Below, one piece after another: positions 45,891-55,399 of a stretch of 64,000 nt of DNA; the stretch's first letter is position 1; each line of letters opens with the position of its first letter. Where the stretch lies: the NCBI RefSeq assembly GCF_030814475.1, contig NZ_JAUSVF010000002.1, positions 682,001-746,000 of the forward strand. The letters are read 5' to 3'. Made by a program: the position numbers and the translations under genes. Under the pieces are notes generated by a model, which was given only the letters and a program-made list of their open reading frames with translations, was not told where the DNA came from and did no database searches. The stretch is from Pararhizobium capsulatum DSM 1112. Lineage in GTDB: Bacteria > Pseudomonadota > Alphaproteobacteria > Rhizobiales > Rhizobiaceae.

Positions 45891-46922
45891 ATGAAGGGAA
45901 TTCGCCGGCTTGCGGAGCACCTCGATATCTCGATCGGAACCGTTTCCCGCGCCCTGAACGGCAAGCCCGATGTCAATGAAGAGACGCGCCGGCGGGTTCT
46001 GGAGGCGGCAGAATCACTTGGCTATGTCGCCAACCAGTCCGGCCGCGCGCTGCGCAAGGGCTCGACCGGCGTCATCGCCTTCATGATGCAGACCGGCACC
46101 GAAATCACCGGACAGGGCGACACCTTCTTCATGAGCGTGTTCGACGGGGTGCAGACTGTCTTTGCGCGTCACAAGCTTGACCTGATGGTTCTGCTCTGCT
46201 CGTCCGAAGAAGACCCGAACGATTATCTGAAGCGCGTGGTGGCGCGCGGCTTTGCCGATGGCATCATCCTCTCTGCCACCCGCCGCCACGACAAGCGCTT
46301 CGAGTTGCTGGACAGGCACAAGATCCCGTTCATCACCCTTGGCCGTAGCCTTTCCGATGTCGGCCAACCTTGGGTCGATCTGGATTTCGAGGGCATGGCC
46401 GAGACTTCGATCGACCGGCTCGTCGCCCATGGCCATCGCCATATCGCGGTCACCCGCCCGCATGACGACATGAACCTTGGTTACGTCTTCGTCGATCGCT
46501 GCCGCGAAGCGCTCGCCCGTCATGGCCTGACGCTCGACGACGGTCACGTCTTCCGCTCGACACCAAATCAGGCCGGCGGCTACCAGATCGCCCGCGATCT
46601 CCTAGCCTGCAAGGAACGCCCGACGGCGATCCTGCTCGTCAATGAATCCATCACCATCGGGTTCTATCGCGGCATGGAGGAAGCCGGCCTCCGTCCCGGC
46701 AAAGACATCGCCGTCATCGGCCGCAAGAGTCCGCATTCGCAGTTCCTGTCGCCGCGGCTTACCTGCTTCAGCCTTTCGCTGCGCGATCTCGGCATCTCGC
46801 TTGCCGAATCCCTGCTGGCGACCATGCCTGCCTATGCCAGTCTCTACCCCAACCGTCCGCAACGCTTTCTCTGGCCGATGGAGTTGGTTGCCGGCGAAAG
46901 CGATGAGTTTACGCTGGGTTAG
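45891..46922 (+). CDS. LacI-family transcriptional regulator
   Basis: LacI regulator of 343 residues. The N-terminal helix-turn-helix and hinge helix are complete: IRRLAEHLDISIGTVSRALNG, then VNEETRRRVLEAAESLGYV. The C-terminal periplasmic-binding-like effector domain follows. The ATG at 45891 puts the first helix at the usual place; upstream in-frame codons as far as 45747 would run through the operator. It is divergent from the sugar-uptake operon, its likely target. The effector sugar is unknown. Confidence 0.9.
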   Translation: MKGIRRLAEHLDISIGTVSRALNGKPDVNEETRRRVLEAAESLGYVANQSGRALRKGSTGVIAFMMQTGTEITGQGDTFFMSVFDGVQTVFARHKLDLMVLLCSSEEDPNDYLKRVVARGFADGIILSATRRHDKRFELLDRHKIPFITLGRSLSDVGQPWVDLDFEGMAETSIDRLVAHGHRHIAVTRPHDDMNLGYVFVDRCREALARHGLTLDDGHVFRSTPNQAGGYQIARDLLACKERPTAILLVNESITIGFYRGMEEAGLRPGKDIAVIGRKSPHSQFLSPRLTCFSLSLRDLGISLAESLLATMPAYASLYPNRPQRFLWPMELVAGESDEFTLG

Positions 46923-46930
46923 GACCAATC

Positions 46931-47353
46931 CTATTCGTCTTCGCGGGAGGCGAGACAAGGATCGAGCACGATATGCTTCGGATCCTGGATATTCATAGCG
47001 CCAGCGAGCACGACCCTTTCGCCAAGTTTCATACCGTTGTCGGAATAGGTGACGCACATCACGCGGATGCCCGGCTCGGAGCAGACGGCGAGATACCAGA
47101 GCACCCTGTCGGTGTGAAGGATCGTCAACGGGCCGGATATCCATAGATCCACGCGCTCATAGGGAACCGGCTTGAAGCCCTTCACCACTTGACGAAGATT
47201 GTCGCAGGTTGCGATCTCCGCGGGCGTTCCCTCCGGACCTGTTAGCCCAGGACGGCCGGAAAATTCTTCCTGAGCAGCCCCTTGCGTGGCGGCGAGCAAT
47301 GCCAGTGCGAAACTGGCAAACACGGTCGCGACAAGTTGCGTGGCTTTCGACAT
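46931..47353 (-). CDS. Small exported protein of unknown function
   Basis: Protein of 140 residues with a Sec signal (MSKATQLVATVFASFALALLAATQGAA, cleavage near 27). The mature part contains four Cys (CDNLRQ, CSEPG, MCVTY, DPCLAS), enough for two periplasmic disulphides. No family recognised. The ATG at 47353 is supported by GAGGGG upstream; a frame reaching 47500 would cross the palindrome and the divergent gene. It converges on the LacI gene with 8 bases between stops. Confidence 0.6.
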   Translation of the reverse strand: MSKATQLVATVFASFALALLAATQGAAQEEFSGRPGLTGPEGTPAEIATCDNLRQVVKGFKPVPYERVDLWISGPLTILHTDRVLWYLAVCSEPGIRVMCVTYSDNGMKLGERVVLAGAMNIQDPKHIVLDPCLASREDE

Positions 47354-47454
47354 GGCCGCCCCTCCCTTCTGAATCAAGCGCCATGAGAAAAGAAAGCGAA
47401 GACGCCGAAACGATGGCATCAGACGAACTTCCGCTTGACCTATTCCGCCGCGAC

Positions 47455-47493
47455 GACTACTCATAAAGTCATCTGATGACTTTATGAGTAGTC
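47455..47493. promoter_or_regulatory. 39-bp perfect palindrome abutting gntR start
   Basis: Nineteen-base perfect arms (GACTACTCATAAAGTCATC and its complement) around a single T. The right arm ends one base before the gntR ATG at 47495. It leaves no room for a normal ribosome site. It could be a GntR operator, an mRNA stem that occludes the start, or both. Confidence 0.75.
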
Positions 47494-47494
47494 T

Positions 47495-48172
47495 ATGCAA
47501 GCCCTTGAACGAACCAATCTTGCGGATACGGCGGTGGAAGCCATACGGCAGGAAATCATCGCAAAGCGTTGGTCCCTCGGCGAAAAGCTGCCGAACGAAG
47601 CCGGATTGAGCGACATGCTCTCCGTCAGCCGCGGTACCATCCGCGAGGCCGTGCGCGTGCTGGCCTCGCAGGGCTATCTTGAGACACGGCAGGGATCAGG
47701 CACCTATGTGCTCTCGACCACCGACACGAAGCGTCCGCTGCTCATGGCCCGTCGCGCCAGCCTGCTCGATCAGTTCGAAGCACGCTGCGCGCTCGATGTG
47801 GAAGCCGCGCGGCTCGCTTGCCGGCGGCCAACACCTGATATCATCGCCCGTCTTCGTGCGCTTCTGGCCGCACGCGGAAACTACGAGGGTGGTGATGCCG
47901 AGGGTTTCGTCGCCCGCGACCTTGCCTTTCACAAGGCTATAATCGCCGCCTCCCGCAACCGCGCCATGATCGAGATCTACGACTTCTTCTCTTCCTCGAT
48001 CACTGAGACGATCGAGGCGACGCTCGGCAAGGATATTCCAGAACCGGACATGCAGGCACATGCCGATATCATCGACGCCATCGAGACTGGCGATCCAGAA
48101 AAGGCGGACGCCGCCGTTCGCCGTTTCATGGCTCCAGTCATCTCGTCCCTGAACCGGATGCTCGCATCATGA
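47495..48172 (+). CDS. GntR-family (FadR type) regulator
   Basis: FadR-type regulator of 225 residues. The winged helix has GEKLPNEAGLSDMLSVSRGTIREAVRVLASQGYLETRQGSGTYV in sequence pieces, and the FCD domain has RDLAFHKAIIAASRNRAM with conserved Asp/His. The start codon follows the 39-bp palindrome by one base, so translation may be leaderless or hairpin-controlled. The stop overlaps the MFS transporter start (ATGA), so regulator and transporter are coupled. Confidence 0.87.
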   Translation: MQALERTNLADTAVEAIRQEIIAKRWSLGEKLPNEAGLSDMLSVSRGTIREAVRVLASQGYLETRQGSGTYVLSTTDTKRPLLMARRASLLDQFEARCALDVEAARLACRRPTPDIIARLRALLAARGNYEGGDAEGFVARDLAFHKAIIAASRNRAMIEIYDFFSSSITETIEATLGKDIPEPDMQAHADIIDAIETGDPEKADAAVRRFMAPVISSLNRMLAS

Positions 48173-49452
48173 GCGCCCAGCCGTCGCGGGCAAGCCACGT
48201 TCTGAAGGACATCGAAGAGGCGATCGAAACCGAAGTCGAGATGCAGCCCCTTCCTCAAACCGTGTCGAGCCAGAGCACCGCGATGCGGGTGCTTCTGGGC
48301 CTGAGCCTTGTGATGATCGCATTCAATCTGCGTCCGCTCTTCTCCAGCGCCTCGGCCCTTCTGCCGGAAATCCGCTCGGGCCTCGGCCTGTCGCCGCTCG
48401 GAGCAAGCCTGCTCACGACCCTGCCGGTCGTCTGCCTCGGGGCCTTTTCGCCGCTTGCACCGCGGCTCGCGCAGCGCTTCGGTCCCGAACGCACGCTGCT
48501 CGGCATGATCTTTCTCCTGGCACTCGGGACGGCGTTGCGCGGCTTTTCGTCCATTCCGTTGTTGTTCCTCGGAACGGCCGTTGCCGGAGCTTGCATCGCC
48601 GTTGGCAACGTGCTGCTGCCCGGCCTCGTCAAACGCGACTTTTCCGACCGCGCTGCCCTGATGACCGGGGCCTATACGATGGCGCTCTGCGCCGGTGCGG
48701 CAAGCGCCGCCGGGTTGACATTGCCGATCGAACACACGTTCGGCGGATCGACGCAGGCGGCACTGGCGATCTGGGCTGTCCCGGCCGTCATCGTTGGATT
48801 GATATGGCTGCCGCAAGTGCTCGCCCGCAACAGCGGCGCAAAGCAGAGTGGCAAGCGGGTCGAAGGCCTTTGGCGCGACAGGCTTGCGTGGAATGTCACC
48901 CTGTTCATGGGCCTGCAGTCGGCGCTTGCCTATTGCGTCTTCGGCTGGCTGGTCCCTATCCTGCGCGAACGCGGCCTTGACGGCATAACCGCTGGCGGCA
49001 TCGTCTCACTCTCGGTCATGGTTCAGGCCGCATCGTGCCTCGTGGTGCCGCATATCGCGGTGCATGGCCGCGACCAGCGCATCATCAACGTCACGCTCTG
49101 CGCCTTCGCCGTTGTCGCGCTTCTCGGCCTGCTCTTTGCTCCGCTCGGGAGCGTATGGGTCTGGGCGGTGCTGCAGGGCATCGGCCAGGGCGGGCTTATC
49201 GCCGTCGCGATGATGGCGATCGTGTTGCGCTCGCGCGATAGCCACGTCGCAGCTCATCTTTCCGGCATGGCGCAATGCGTCGGATACCTGCTCGCCGCCA
49301 TCGGCCCGCTGGTCGTCGGCACGATCCGTGGCGTTACGGGAAGTTTTGCATGGTGCGCCGTATTATTCGTCCTGCTGGGATTGGGTGCAGCCTACAACGG
49401 CTGGAAGGCCGGTCGCGCAACGCATGTGAATGCGCGAACTCTCGACGCCTGA
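48169..49452 (+). CDS. MFS transporter, CynX/NimT family
   Basis: Twelve-helix major facilitator protein of 427 residues with a hydrophilic N-terminus of about 38 residues. The first helix carries the CynX-type IAFNLRPLFSSASALLPEI, and LGLSPLGASLLTTLPVVCLGAFSP follows. CynX/NimT members move cyanate, nitroimidazoles or other small molecules, often as efflux. It overlaps the upstream GntR gene, which probably represses it. The substrate is unknown. Confidence 0.87.
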   Translation: MSAQPSRASHVLKDIEEAIETEVEMQPLPQTVSSQSTAMRVLLGLSLVMIAFNLRPLFSSASALLPEIRSGLGLSPLGASLLTTLPVVCLGAFSPLAPRLAQRFGPERTLLGMIFLLALGTALRGFSSIPLLFLGTAVAGACIAVGNVLLPGLVKRDFSDRAALMTGAYTMALCAGAASAAGLTLPIEHTFGGSTQAALAIWAVPAVIVGLIWLPQVLARNSGAKQSGKRVEGLWRDRLAWNVTLFMGLQSALAYCVFGWLVPILRERGLDGITAGGIVSLSVMVQAASCLVVPHIAVHGRDQRIINVTLCAFAVVALLGLLFAPLGSVWVWAVLQGIGQGGLIAVAMMAIVLRSRDSHVAAHLSGMAQCVGYLLAAIGPLVVGTIRGVTGSFAWCAVLFVLLGLGAAYNGWKAGRATHVNARTLDA

Positions 49453-49460
49453 TGGCAAAT

Positions 49461-49480
49461 GCGGCGGCACAGGCCGCCGC
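49461..49480. terminator. Hairpin between convergent transporter genes
   Basis: Perfect 8-base stem GCGGCGGC / GCCGCCGC with a 4-base loop, 8 bases after one stop and 14 before the other. No strong T-run, so a weak bidirectional terminator. Confidence 0.55.
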
Positions 49481-49494
49481 TTGAAGAACCGATC

Positions 49495-50847
49495 TTACTT
49501 GTTAGAACCGGCCGGGCCGGGCTCGCTATTCGCATCCAGCGCGCGGGTAACGCTGAGAGCAATCAGCGACACGATCGCGCCGGAAATCAGATAACCGCCG
49601 ATGAAGATGATGCCGAAGCTGCTGGCGAGACCGAGCGCCACCAGCGGTGCGAAGGCCGCCCCGACCAGCCATGCGAGGTCGGAAGTGAGAGCAGCACCTG
49701 TATAGCGGTAGTATTGCCCGAAGCGCGACGAGACGGCGCCGGATGCCTGACCGAACGACAGGCCGAGAATACCGAAGCCGATGATGATGAAGGCATCCTG
49801 CCCCGTGCGACCGGCATCAAGCAGGAAGGGCGCAGTAAACGAGAAGATCGCGATGATGACGGCGCCCAGCATCAGCTGGCGGCGACGCCCGATTTTATCA
49901 GCCAGTATGCCAGAAAGCACGATCGCAACGAGACCGACGGCCGCACCGGCCACCTGCACCCAGAGAAACTGCGCTGCCGTTTGGCCGCCATAGAGCGTGA
50001 CCCAGCTCAAGGGGAAGATCGTGACGAGGTGGAACATCGCAAAGCTCGCCAGCGGGGCAAAGGCACCCAGCACGACGTCATGCGCATGCTTACTCAGCAT
50101 TTCAAAAACCGGGCGGGCCTCCAGCTCCTTGTTTTCCAACGCTTCGCCGAACTCGTGGCTTGCCACGATGCGAAGACGAGCAAACAGAGCCACGACATTG
50201 ATCGCGAAGGCCACGAAGAACGGATAGCGCCAGCCCCAGGAAAGAAAATCCGCATCGGAAAGATTGGAGACGAAAAACCCGAACAGGCTGCTTGCCAGCG
50301 CAAAGCCGATCGGCGCACCGAGCTGCGGGATCATCGCATACCAGCCACGACGGTTTGCCGGTGCCGACAGGTTCAACAGCGAAGCAAGACCATCCCAGGC
50401 GCCGCCGAGGGCGAAACCTTGCCCCAACCGGAACAGCGCAAGGAGCGCGACGGACCATAGACCAATGGTTTCATAGCCCGGGAGGAAGGCGATGGAGGCC
50501 GTTGAGCCGCCAAGGATGAAAAGCGCGATCGTCAGCTTCGTTCCGCGACCATAATTGCGGTCGACCCACATGAAGACGAAAGAACCGACCGGACGCGCAA
50601 GGAAGGCAAGCGGGAAAATCGCAAACGAAGCAAGCGTCGCAGAGACCGGATCGGTGATAAAGGGGAAAATCAGCCGCGGGAAAACCAGAACGGATGCGAG
50701 GCCGTAGACGAAGAAATCGAAGAATTCCGACATGCGGCCGATGATCACGCCGATGGCGATGTTGCCAGCGGAAACCGGCTTGTCGTCGTGCAGGCTGCGC
50801 GCATCTTTCTCAAGAACGGACGATGAGGGGTTTGCGACCGTACTCAT
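49495..50847 (-). CDS. MFS transporter, metabolite:H+ symporter (MHS) family
   Basis: Twelve-helix transporter of 450 residues with MHS signatures: IGRMSEFFDFFVYGLAS at helix 1, FPLAFLARPVGSFVFMWVDRNYGRG with the loop 2-3 motif, and FRLGQGFALGG. MHS proteins import carboxylates and osmolytes such as 2-oxoglutarate, shikimate or proline/betaine. AGGAGG precedes the ATG at 50847. It is transcribed alone, with no catabolic gene adjacent. Confidence 0.88.
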   Translation of the reverse strand: MSTVANPSSSVLEKDARSLHDDKPVSAGNIAIGVIIGRMSEFFDFFVYGLASVLVFPRLIFPFITDPVSATLASFAIFPLAFLARPVGSFVFMWVDRNYGRGTKLTIALFILGGSTASIAFLPGYETIGLWSVALLALFRLGQGFALGGAWDGLASLLNLSAPANRRGWYAMIPQLGAPIGFALASSLFGFFVSNLSDADFLSWGWRYPFFVAFAINVVALFARLRIVASHEFGEALENKELEARPVFEMLSKHAHDVVLGAFAPLASFAMFHLVTIFPLSWVTLYGGQTAAQFLWVQVAGAAVGLVAIVLSGILADKIGRRRQLMLGAVIIAIFSFTAPFLLDAGRTGQDAFIIIGFGILGLSFGQASGAVSSRFGQYYRYTGAALTSDLAWLVGAAFAPLVALGLASSFGIIFIGGYLISGAIVSLIALSVTRALDANSEPGPAGSNK

Positions 50848-51154
50848 AAATAATCCTCCTGGCGGCAAGCGCCGATATGCGAAATGTTGATCAACCCGTC
50901 ATGAAGATCAAGCGATCAACTGCAAAAAGCTGAGTTCCAGTATTGCATTGTCACGAAAGCGGCCATTTCCGTTGAATTTCCGGGTTGGCATATCGCGCGA
51001 CGCATGTTTCATTGGCTGCGGATATAGCCCAATACGGCGCAAAGGTTTCGTGTTGCAGTGCGACACATTGTTGCAGTGCGACGAACCACCTCATTCCTGT
51101 ATGGGCATCGCAGCGATTAGTGCACGTCTAACAGACTCAAATTTCGAGCTCGAA
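50848..51154. other. Regulatory region between MHS transporter and cyoA
   Basis: About 310 bases without a credible gene. It contains an exact 14-base direct repeat before cyoA. An in-frame extension of cyoA through this region (from 50948) has poor coding character. Confidence 0.5.
51051..51082 (+). promoter_or_regulatory. Direct repeat TGTTGCAGTGCGAC upstream of cyoA
   Basis: Two exact 14-base copies at 51051-51064 and 51069-51082, 18 bases apart start to start, about 75 bases before the cyoA ATG. Candidate site for a redox regulator controlling the oxidase. Confidence 0.5.
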
Positions 51155-52327
51155 ATGCCCAATCTTGTGAAATCCGCCGGACGACTGTTCGTTCTCCTGC
51201 CTTTGTTGCTGCTTGGCGGCTGCGATCTCGTGGTGATGTCGCCATCCGGTGATATTGCGACGCAGCAGAGAGACCTCATCGTTGTCTCCACCGTTTTGAT
51301 GCTGCTGATCATCATTCCCGTGATCTTCCTCACGCTGTATTTCGCCTGGCACTATCGCGGCTCCAACAAGGCGGCGAAGTACGATCCCGAATGGCATCAT
51401 TCCACGCGGCTTGAAGTCATCATCTGGTCTGCGCCGCTGGCGATCATCATCGCGCTCGGCGCCGTGACCTGGATCAGCACCCACAAGCTCGACCCCTACC
51501 GGCCACTCGATCGTATCAACGTCAGCCGGCCGGTGACCCCGGAAATGAAGCCGATCAATGTCGAGGTTGTCGCGCTCGACTGGAAGTGGCTGTTCTTCTA
51601 TCCTGACTACGGCATTGCCACGGTCAACGAGATGGCAGCCCCGGTGGATGTGCCGATCAACTTCAAGATCACCGCATCTTCGGTCATGAATTCCTTCTAT
51701 GTTCCGGCGCTCGCCGGCATGATCTATGCCATGCCCGGCATGGAAACGAAGCTGCATGCCGTGATCAACAAGGAAGGCGAATTCGAGGGTCTCTCCGCCA
51801 ACTATTCCGGCGACGGCTTCTCCCACATGCGCTTCAAGTTCCACGGCCTGACACAGCAGGGTTTTGAGGAATGGGCCGCCCGCGTGAAGTCGCAGGGCAC
51901 CGCGCTGAACCGCGATGCCTACCTGAAGCTCGAAAAACCGAGCATCAAGGAACCGGTCCACTACTACGCCACCGTCGATGACGGCCTCTATACCTCGATC
52001 CTCAACATGTGTGCCCATCCCGGCAAGATGTGCATGAGCGAGATGATGCACATCGACATGATGGGCGGCGGCGGTGTCGAAAGCCACGAAAACAAGGCCA
52101 AGCTGGAATATGACAGCCGCCATGAAAACGACGAGGCACCGGCAGCGACGGTTCCTGCCACCGGCAACCCGGCCCGCAGCGAAGAACCGGCCGAAGGCAT
52201 CGAAGGCGGCGCATCTGGCGAGGACCAGATGAATCACGATATGCACCAGGGCCACTCGATGCCCATGGATGATCAGGGCGGCGCGGCTCCCGCGCAGCTC
52301 AACACCAACGGCAGCACGCAGCCGTAA
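51155..52327 (+). CDS. cyoA: Cytochrome bo3-type ubiquinol oxidase subunit II
   Basis: Subunit II of 390 residues. A lipoprotein signal with lipobox LLGGC (Cys23), two membrane helices and a periplasmic cupredoxin domain ([16 protein letters not shown], then [15 protein letters not shown]) are present. The CuA ligands of cytochrome c oxidases are absent, as expected for a quinol oxidase. The tail after about residue 300 is much longer than in E. coli CyoA and Met/His-rich ([15 protein letters not shown]), a possible copper-binding region. The start at 51155 fits the signal peptide. First gene of cyoABCD-SURF1. Confidence 0.92.
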   Translation: MPNLVKSAGRLFVLLPLLLLGGCDLVVMSPSGDIATQQRDLIVVSTVLMLLIIIPVIFLTLYFAWHYRGSNKAAKYDPEWHHSTRLEVIIWSAPLAIIIALGAVTWISTHKLDPYRPLDRINVSRPVTPEMKPINVEVVALDWKWLFFYPDYGIATVNEMAAPVDVPINFKITASSVMNSFYVPALAGMIYAMPGMETKLHAVINKEGEFEGLSANYSGDGFSHMRFKFHGLTQQGFEEWAARVKSQGTALNRDAYLKLEKPSIKEPVHYYATVDDGLYTSILNMCAHPGKMCMSEMMHIDMMGGGGVESHENKAKLEYDSRHENDEAPAATVPATGNPARSEEPAEGIEGGASGEDQMNHDMHQGHSMPMDDQGGAAPAQLNTNGSTQP

Positions 52328-52356
52328 GGCCGCACTTTAGGACTTTGGACAGACCC

Positions 52357-54357
52357 ATGTTCGGCACCACTTCTTGGACACAACTTCTCTTCGGTCGGCT
52401 ATCGCTTGAAGCGATCCCGCACGAGCCCATCGTCATCGTGACGTTTTTCGCTGTCGCGATCGGCGGCATCGCGGTTCTCGGCCTGATCACCTATTTCAAG
52501 CTCTGGGCCTATCTCTGGAACGAATGGTTTACATCCGTCGATCACAAGAAGATCGGCATCATGTACATCATCCTGGCGCTGATCATGCTGCTGCGCGGCT
52601 TTGCCGACGCCATCATGATGCGCATCCAGCAGGCGATCGCCTTCAATGGCTCGGAAGGGTATCTCAACCCTCACCATTACGACCAGATTTTCACCGCCCA
52701 TGGCGTGATCATGATCTTCTTCGTGGCAATGCCATTCGTCACGGGCTTCATGAACTATGTCGTGCCGTTGCAGATCGGCGCGCGTGACGTTTCCTTCCCG
52801 TTCCTCAACAACTTCTCGTTCTGGATGACGACGGCCGGCGCGATCGTCATCATGATGTCGCTGTTCATCGGCGAGTTCGCGCGTACGGGCTGGCTCGCCT
52901 ATCCGCCGCTCTCAGGCTCGGACTACAGTCCCGGCGTCGGGGTCGACTATTATATCTGGGGCCTGCAGGTCGCCGGTGTCGGAACGACACTTTCGGGCAT
53001 CAACCTGATCGCCACCATCGTCAAGATGCGCGCGCCGGGAATGACCTTCATGAAGATGCCGGTCTTCACCTGGACCTCGCTCTGCACCAACATCCTGATC
53101 GTCGCCACCTTCCCGATCCTGACTGCGACGCTCGCCCTTCTGACCCTTGACCGTTACGCCGGCACGAACTTCTTCACGAACGACCTCGGCGGCAACCCGA
53201 TGATGTACATCAACCTCATCTGGATCTGGGGCCACCCGGAAGTCTACATCCTCGTGCTGCCGGCCTTCGGCATCTTCTCCGAGGTGGTCGCAACCTTCTG
53301 CGGCAAGCGCCTGTTCGGCTATGCGTCGATGGTCTACGCAACGTGCGTTATCATGATCCTTTCCTACCTCGTGTGGCTACACCACTTCTTCACGATGGGC
53401 TCGGGCGCCTCGGTGAACGCCTTCTTCGGCATCACCACCATGATCATCTCGATCCCGACAGGAGCCAAGATGTTCAACTGGCTCTTCACCATGTATCGCG
53501 GCCGCATCCGCTACGAACTGCCGATGTACTGGACGATCGGCTTCATGGTGACCTTCGTCATCGGCGGCATGACCGGCGTTCTGCTCGCCGTTCCGCCGGC
53601 AGATTTCGTGCTGCACAATTCGCTGTTCCTCATCGCCCACTTCCACAACGTCATCATCGGCGGCGTGCTGTTCGGGCTGATGGCGGGCATTGTCTACTGG
53701 TGGCCCAAGGCCTTCGGCTACAAGCTCGATGACTTCTGGGGCAAGATGACCTTCTGGTTCTGGCAGATCGGCTTCTTCTTCGCCTTCATGCCGCTCTATG
53801 TGCTCGGCCTGATGGGCGTCACCCGTCGCGTCTCCCAGTTCGAAGACCCGTCGCTGCAGATCTGGTTCGTGATCGCAGCCTTCGGCGCGGGCCTGATCGC
53901 GCTCGGCATCGCCTCCCTGGTCATCCAGCTCGTCGTCAGTTTCCTTAAGCGCGACCAGCTGCGTTGCGACAGCGGCGATCCGTGGGATGGCCGTACTCTG
54001 GAATGGTCGACGTCCTCGCCGCCGCCGGAGTATAACTTCGCCTTCACGCCGGTCGTGCACGATCATGACAGCTGGTACGACATGAAGAACCGCGGCTATG
54101 AGCGCCCGCTAATCGGCTTCCGGCCAATCCATATGCCCAAGAGCACCGGCACCGGGGTCATCCTTGCTGCCATCAGCATCGCCTTTGCCTTTGCGATGAT
54201 CTGGTACATCTGGTGGCTGGCGATCGTCTCCTTCGTTGGTCTCATCGCCGTCGCGATCGGCCATACCTTCAACTACAACCGCGACTTCTACATCCCCGCA
54301 GAAACCGTTTCCGCAACGGAAGATGCGCGCTCGAAGCTGCTCGCGGAGCGGACCTGA
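52357..54357 (+). CDS. cyoB: Cytochrome bo3-type ubiquinol oxidase subunit I
   Basis: Catalytic haem-copper subunit of 666 residues with about 15 membrane helices. CuB ligands are His293 (WGHPEVY), His342 and His343 (WLHHFFTMG), with the cross-linked Tyr297. [13 protein letters not shown] carries the haem His pair. The enzyme oxidises ubiquinol, reduces oxygen to water and pumps protons. The ATG at 52357 lies 29 bases after cyoA. Confidence 0.95.
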   Translation: MFGTTSWTQLLFGRLSLEAIPHEPIVIVTFFAVAIGGIAVLGLITYFKLWAYLWNEWFTSVDHKKIGIMYIILALIMLLRGFADAIMMRIQQAIAFNGSEGYLNPHHYDQIFTAHGVIMIFFVAMPFVTGFMNYVVPLQIGARDVSFPFLNNFSFWMTTAGAIVIMMSLFIGEFARTGWLAYPPLSGSDYSPGVGVDYYIWGLQVAGVGTTLSGINLIATIVKMRAPGMTFMKMPVFTWTSLCTNILIVATFPILTATLALLTLDRYAGTNFFTNDLGGNPMMYINLIWIWGHPEVYILVLPAFGIFSEVVATFCGKRLFGYASMVYATCVIMILSYLVWLHHFFTMGSGASVNAFFGITTMIISIPTGAKMFNWLFTMYRGRIRYELPMYWTIGFMVTFVIGGMTGVLLAVPPADFVLHNSLFLIAHFHNVIIGGVLFGLMAGIVYWWPKAFGYKLDDFWGKMTFWFWQIGFFFAFMPLYVLGLMGVTRRVSQFEDPSLQIWFVIAAFGAGLIALGIASLVIQLVVSFLKRDQLRCDSGDPWDGRTLEWSTSSPPPEYNFAFTPVVHDHDSWYDMKNRGYERPLIGFRPIHMPKSTGTGVILAAISIAFAFAMIWYIWWLAIVSFVGLIAVAIGHTFNYNRDFYIPAETVSATEDARSKLLAERT

Positions 54358-54358
54358 C

Positions 54359-54982
54359 ATGGCACACGACATCCACGCGCAGACAAGCGAAAAGCCGGTC
54401 TTCTACCTGAAGGAAGATCATCACCCGGAAGGCAGCACCAATCTGGGCTTCTGGCTTTATCTGATGAGCGACTGCCTGATCTTCGCAGCGCTATTTGCCA
54501 CCTATGGCGTACTCGGCCGAAACTATGCGGCCGGCCCGTCACCGGCCGATCTGTTCGACCTGTCGCTGGTGGCGATCAACACCGCGATGCTGCTGTTCTC
54601 CTCCATCACCTATGGCTTTGCGATGCTGCAGATGGAGCGAAACGCCAAGGCGGAAACGCTGTTCTGGCTCGCTATCACCGGCCTCTTCGGTCTCGCCTTC
54701 CTCGGCCTCGAGCTCTATGAATTCACGCATCTGATCCATGAAGGTGCAGGTCCACAGCGCAGCGCATTCCTATCGTCCTTCTTCACGCTGGTCGGCACCC
54801 ATGGCCTGCACGTCACCTTCGGCATCATCTGGCTGGTCACGCTGATGGTTCAGGTCGGCAAGCGCGGCCTGATCCCGGAAAACCGCCGCCGCCTGATGTG
54901 TCTGTCGATGTTCTGGCACTTCCTCGACGTCGTCTGGATCGGCGTCTTCTCCTTTGTCTATCTGATGGGAGTTCTCGGATGA
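54359..54982 (+). CDS. cyoC: Cytochrome bo3-type ubiquinol oxidase subunit III
   Basis: Subunit III of 207 residues with five membrane helices and family motifs [30 protein letters not shown] and [18 protein letters not shown]. It starts one base after the cyoB stop and overlaps cyoD by four bases. Confidence 0.95.
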   Translation: MAHDIHAQTSEKPVFYLKEDHHPEGSTNLGFWLYLMSDCLIFAALFATYGVLGRNYAAGPSPADLFDLSLVAINTAMLLFSSITYGFAMLQMERNAKAETLFWLAITGLFGLAFLGLELYEFTHLIHEGAGPQRSAFLSSFFTLVGTHGLHVTFGIIWLVTLMVQVGKRGLIPENRRRLMCLSMFWHFLDVVWIGVFSFVYLMGVLG

Positions 54983-55386
54983 GCTCGAACAACCACGCCC
55001 CCGCCCACGAGAGCGCTTCGGATACCCACCATGCCCACAGCCACGGCCATGAAGCCGGCCACGGCACGTTCAAGAGCTACATGATCGGCTTCGTCCTGTC
55101 GGTCATCCTGACCGCCATTCCCTTCTGGCTGGTCATGGGCGGCGTCTTCGACAGCAAGCTGCTTACCGCCTTCCTCGTCATGGGGTTCGCGGTTGTGCAG
55201 ATTGTCGTCCACATGATCTACTTCCTGCACATGAACCCGCGGTCGGAAGGTGGCTGGACGATGATGGCGTTGATCTTCACGCTCGTCCTCGTCGCCATCA
55301 CGCTCGCCGGTTCGCTATGGGTCATGCATCACCTCAACACCAACATGATGCCGATGTCGCCGGAGATGATGAAGAATATGCCCTGA
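54979..55386 (+). CDS. cyoD: Cytochrome bo3-type ubiquinol oxidase subunit IV
   Basis: Subunit IV of 135 residues. Three membrane helices follow a His-rich soluble N-terminus ([13 protein letters not shown], about 17-29). The core [19 protein letters not shown] and VHMIYFLHM are typical of CyoD. The ATG overlaps the cyoC stop. The His-rich head and the CyoA tail could both bind metal. Confidence 0.93.
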   Translation: MSSNNHAPAHESASDTHHAHSHGHEAGHGTFKSYMIGFVLSVILTAIPFWLVMGGVFDSKLLTAFLVMGFAVVQIVVHMIYFLHMNPRSEGGWTMMALIFTLVLVAITLAGSLWVMHHLNTNMMPMSPEMMKNMP

Positions 55387-55399
55387 CGGGGCTGATATC

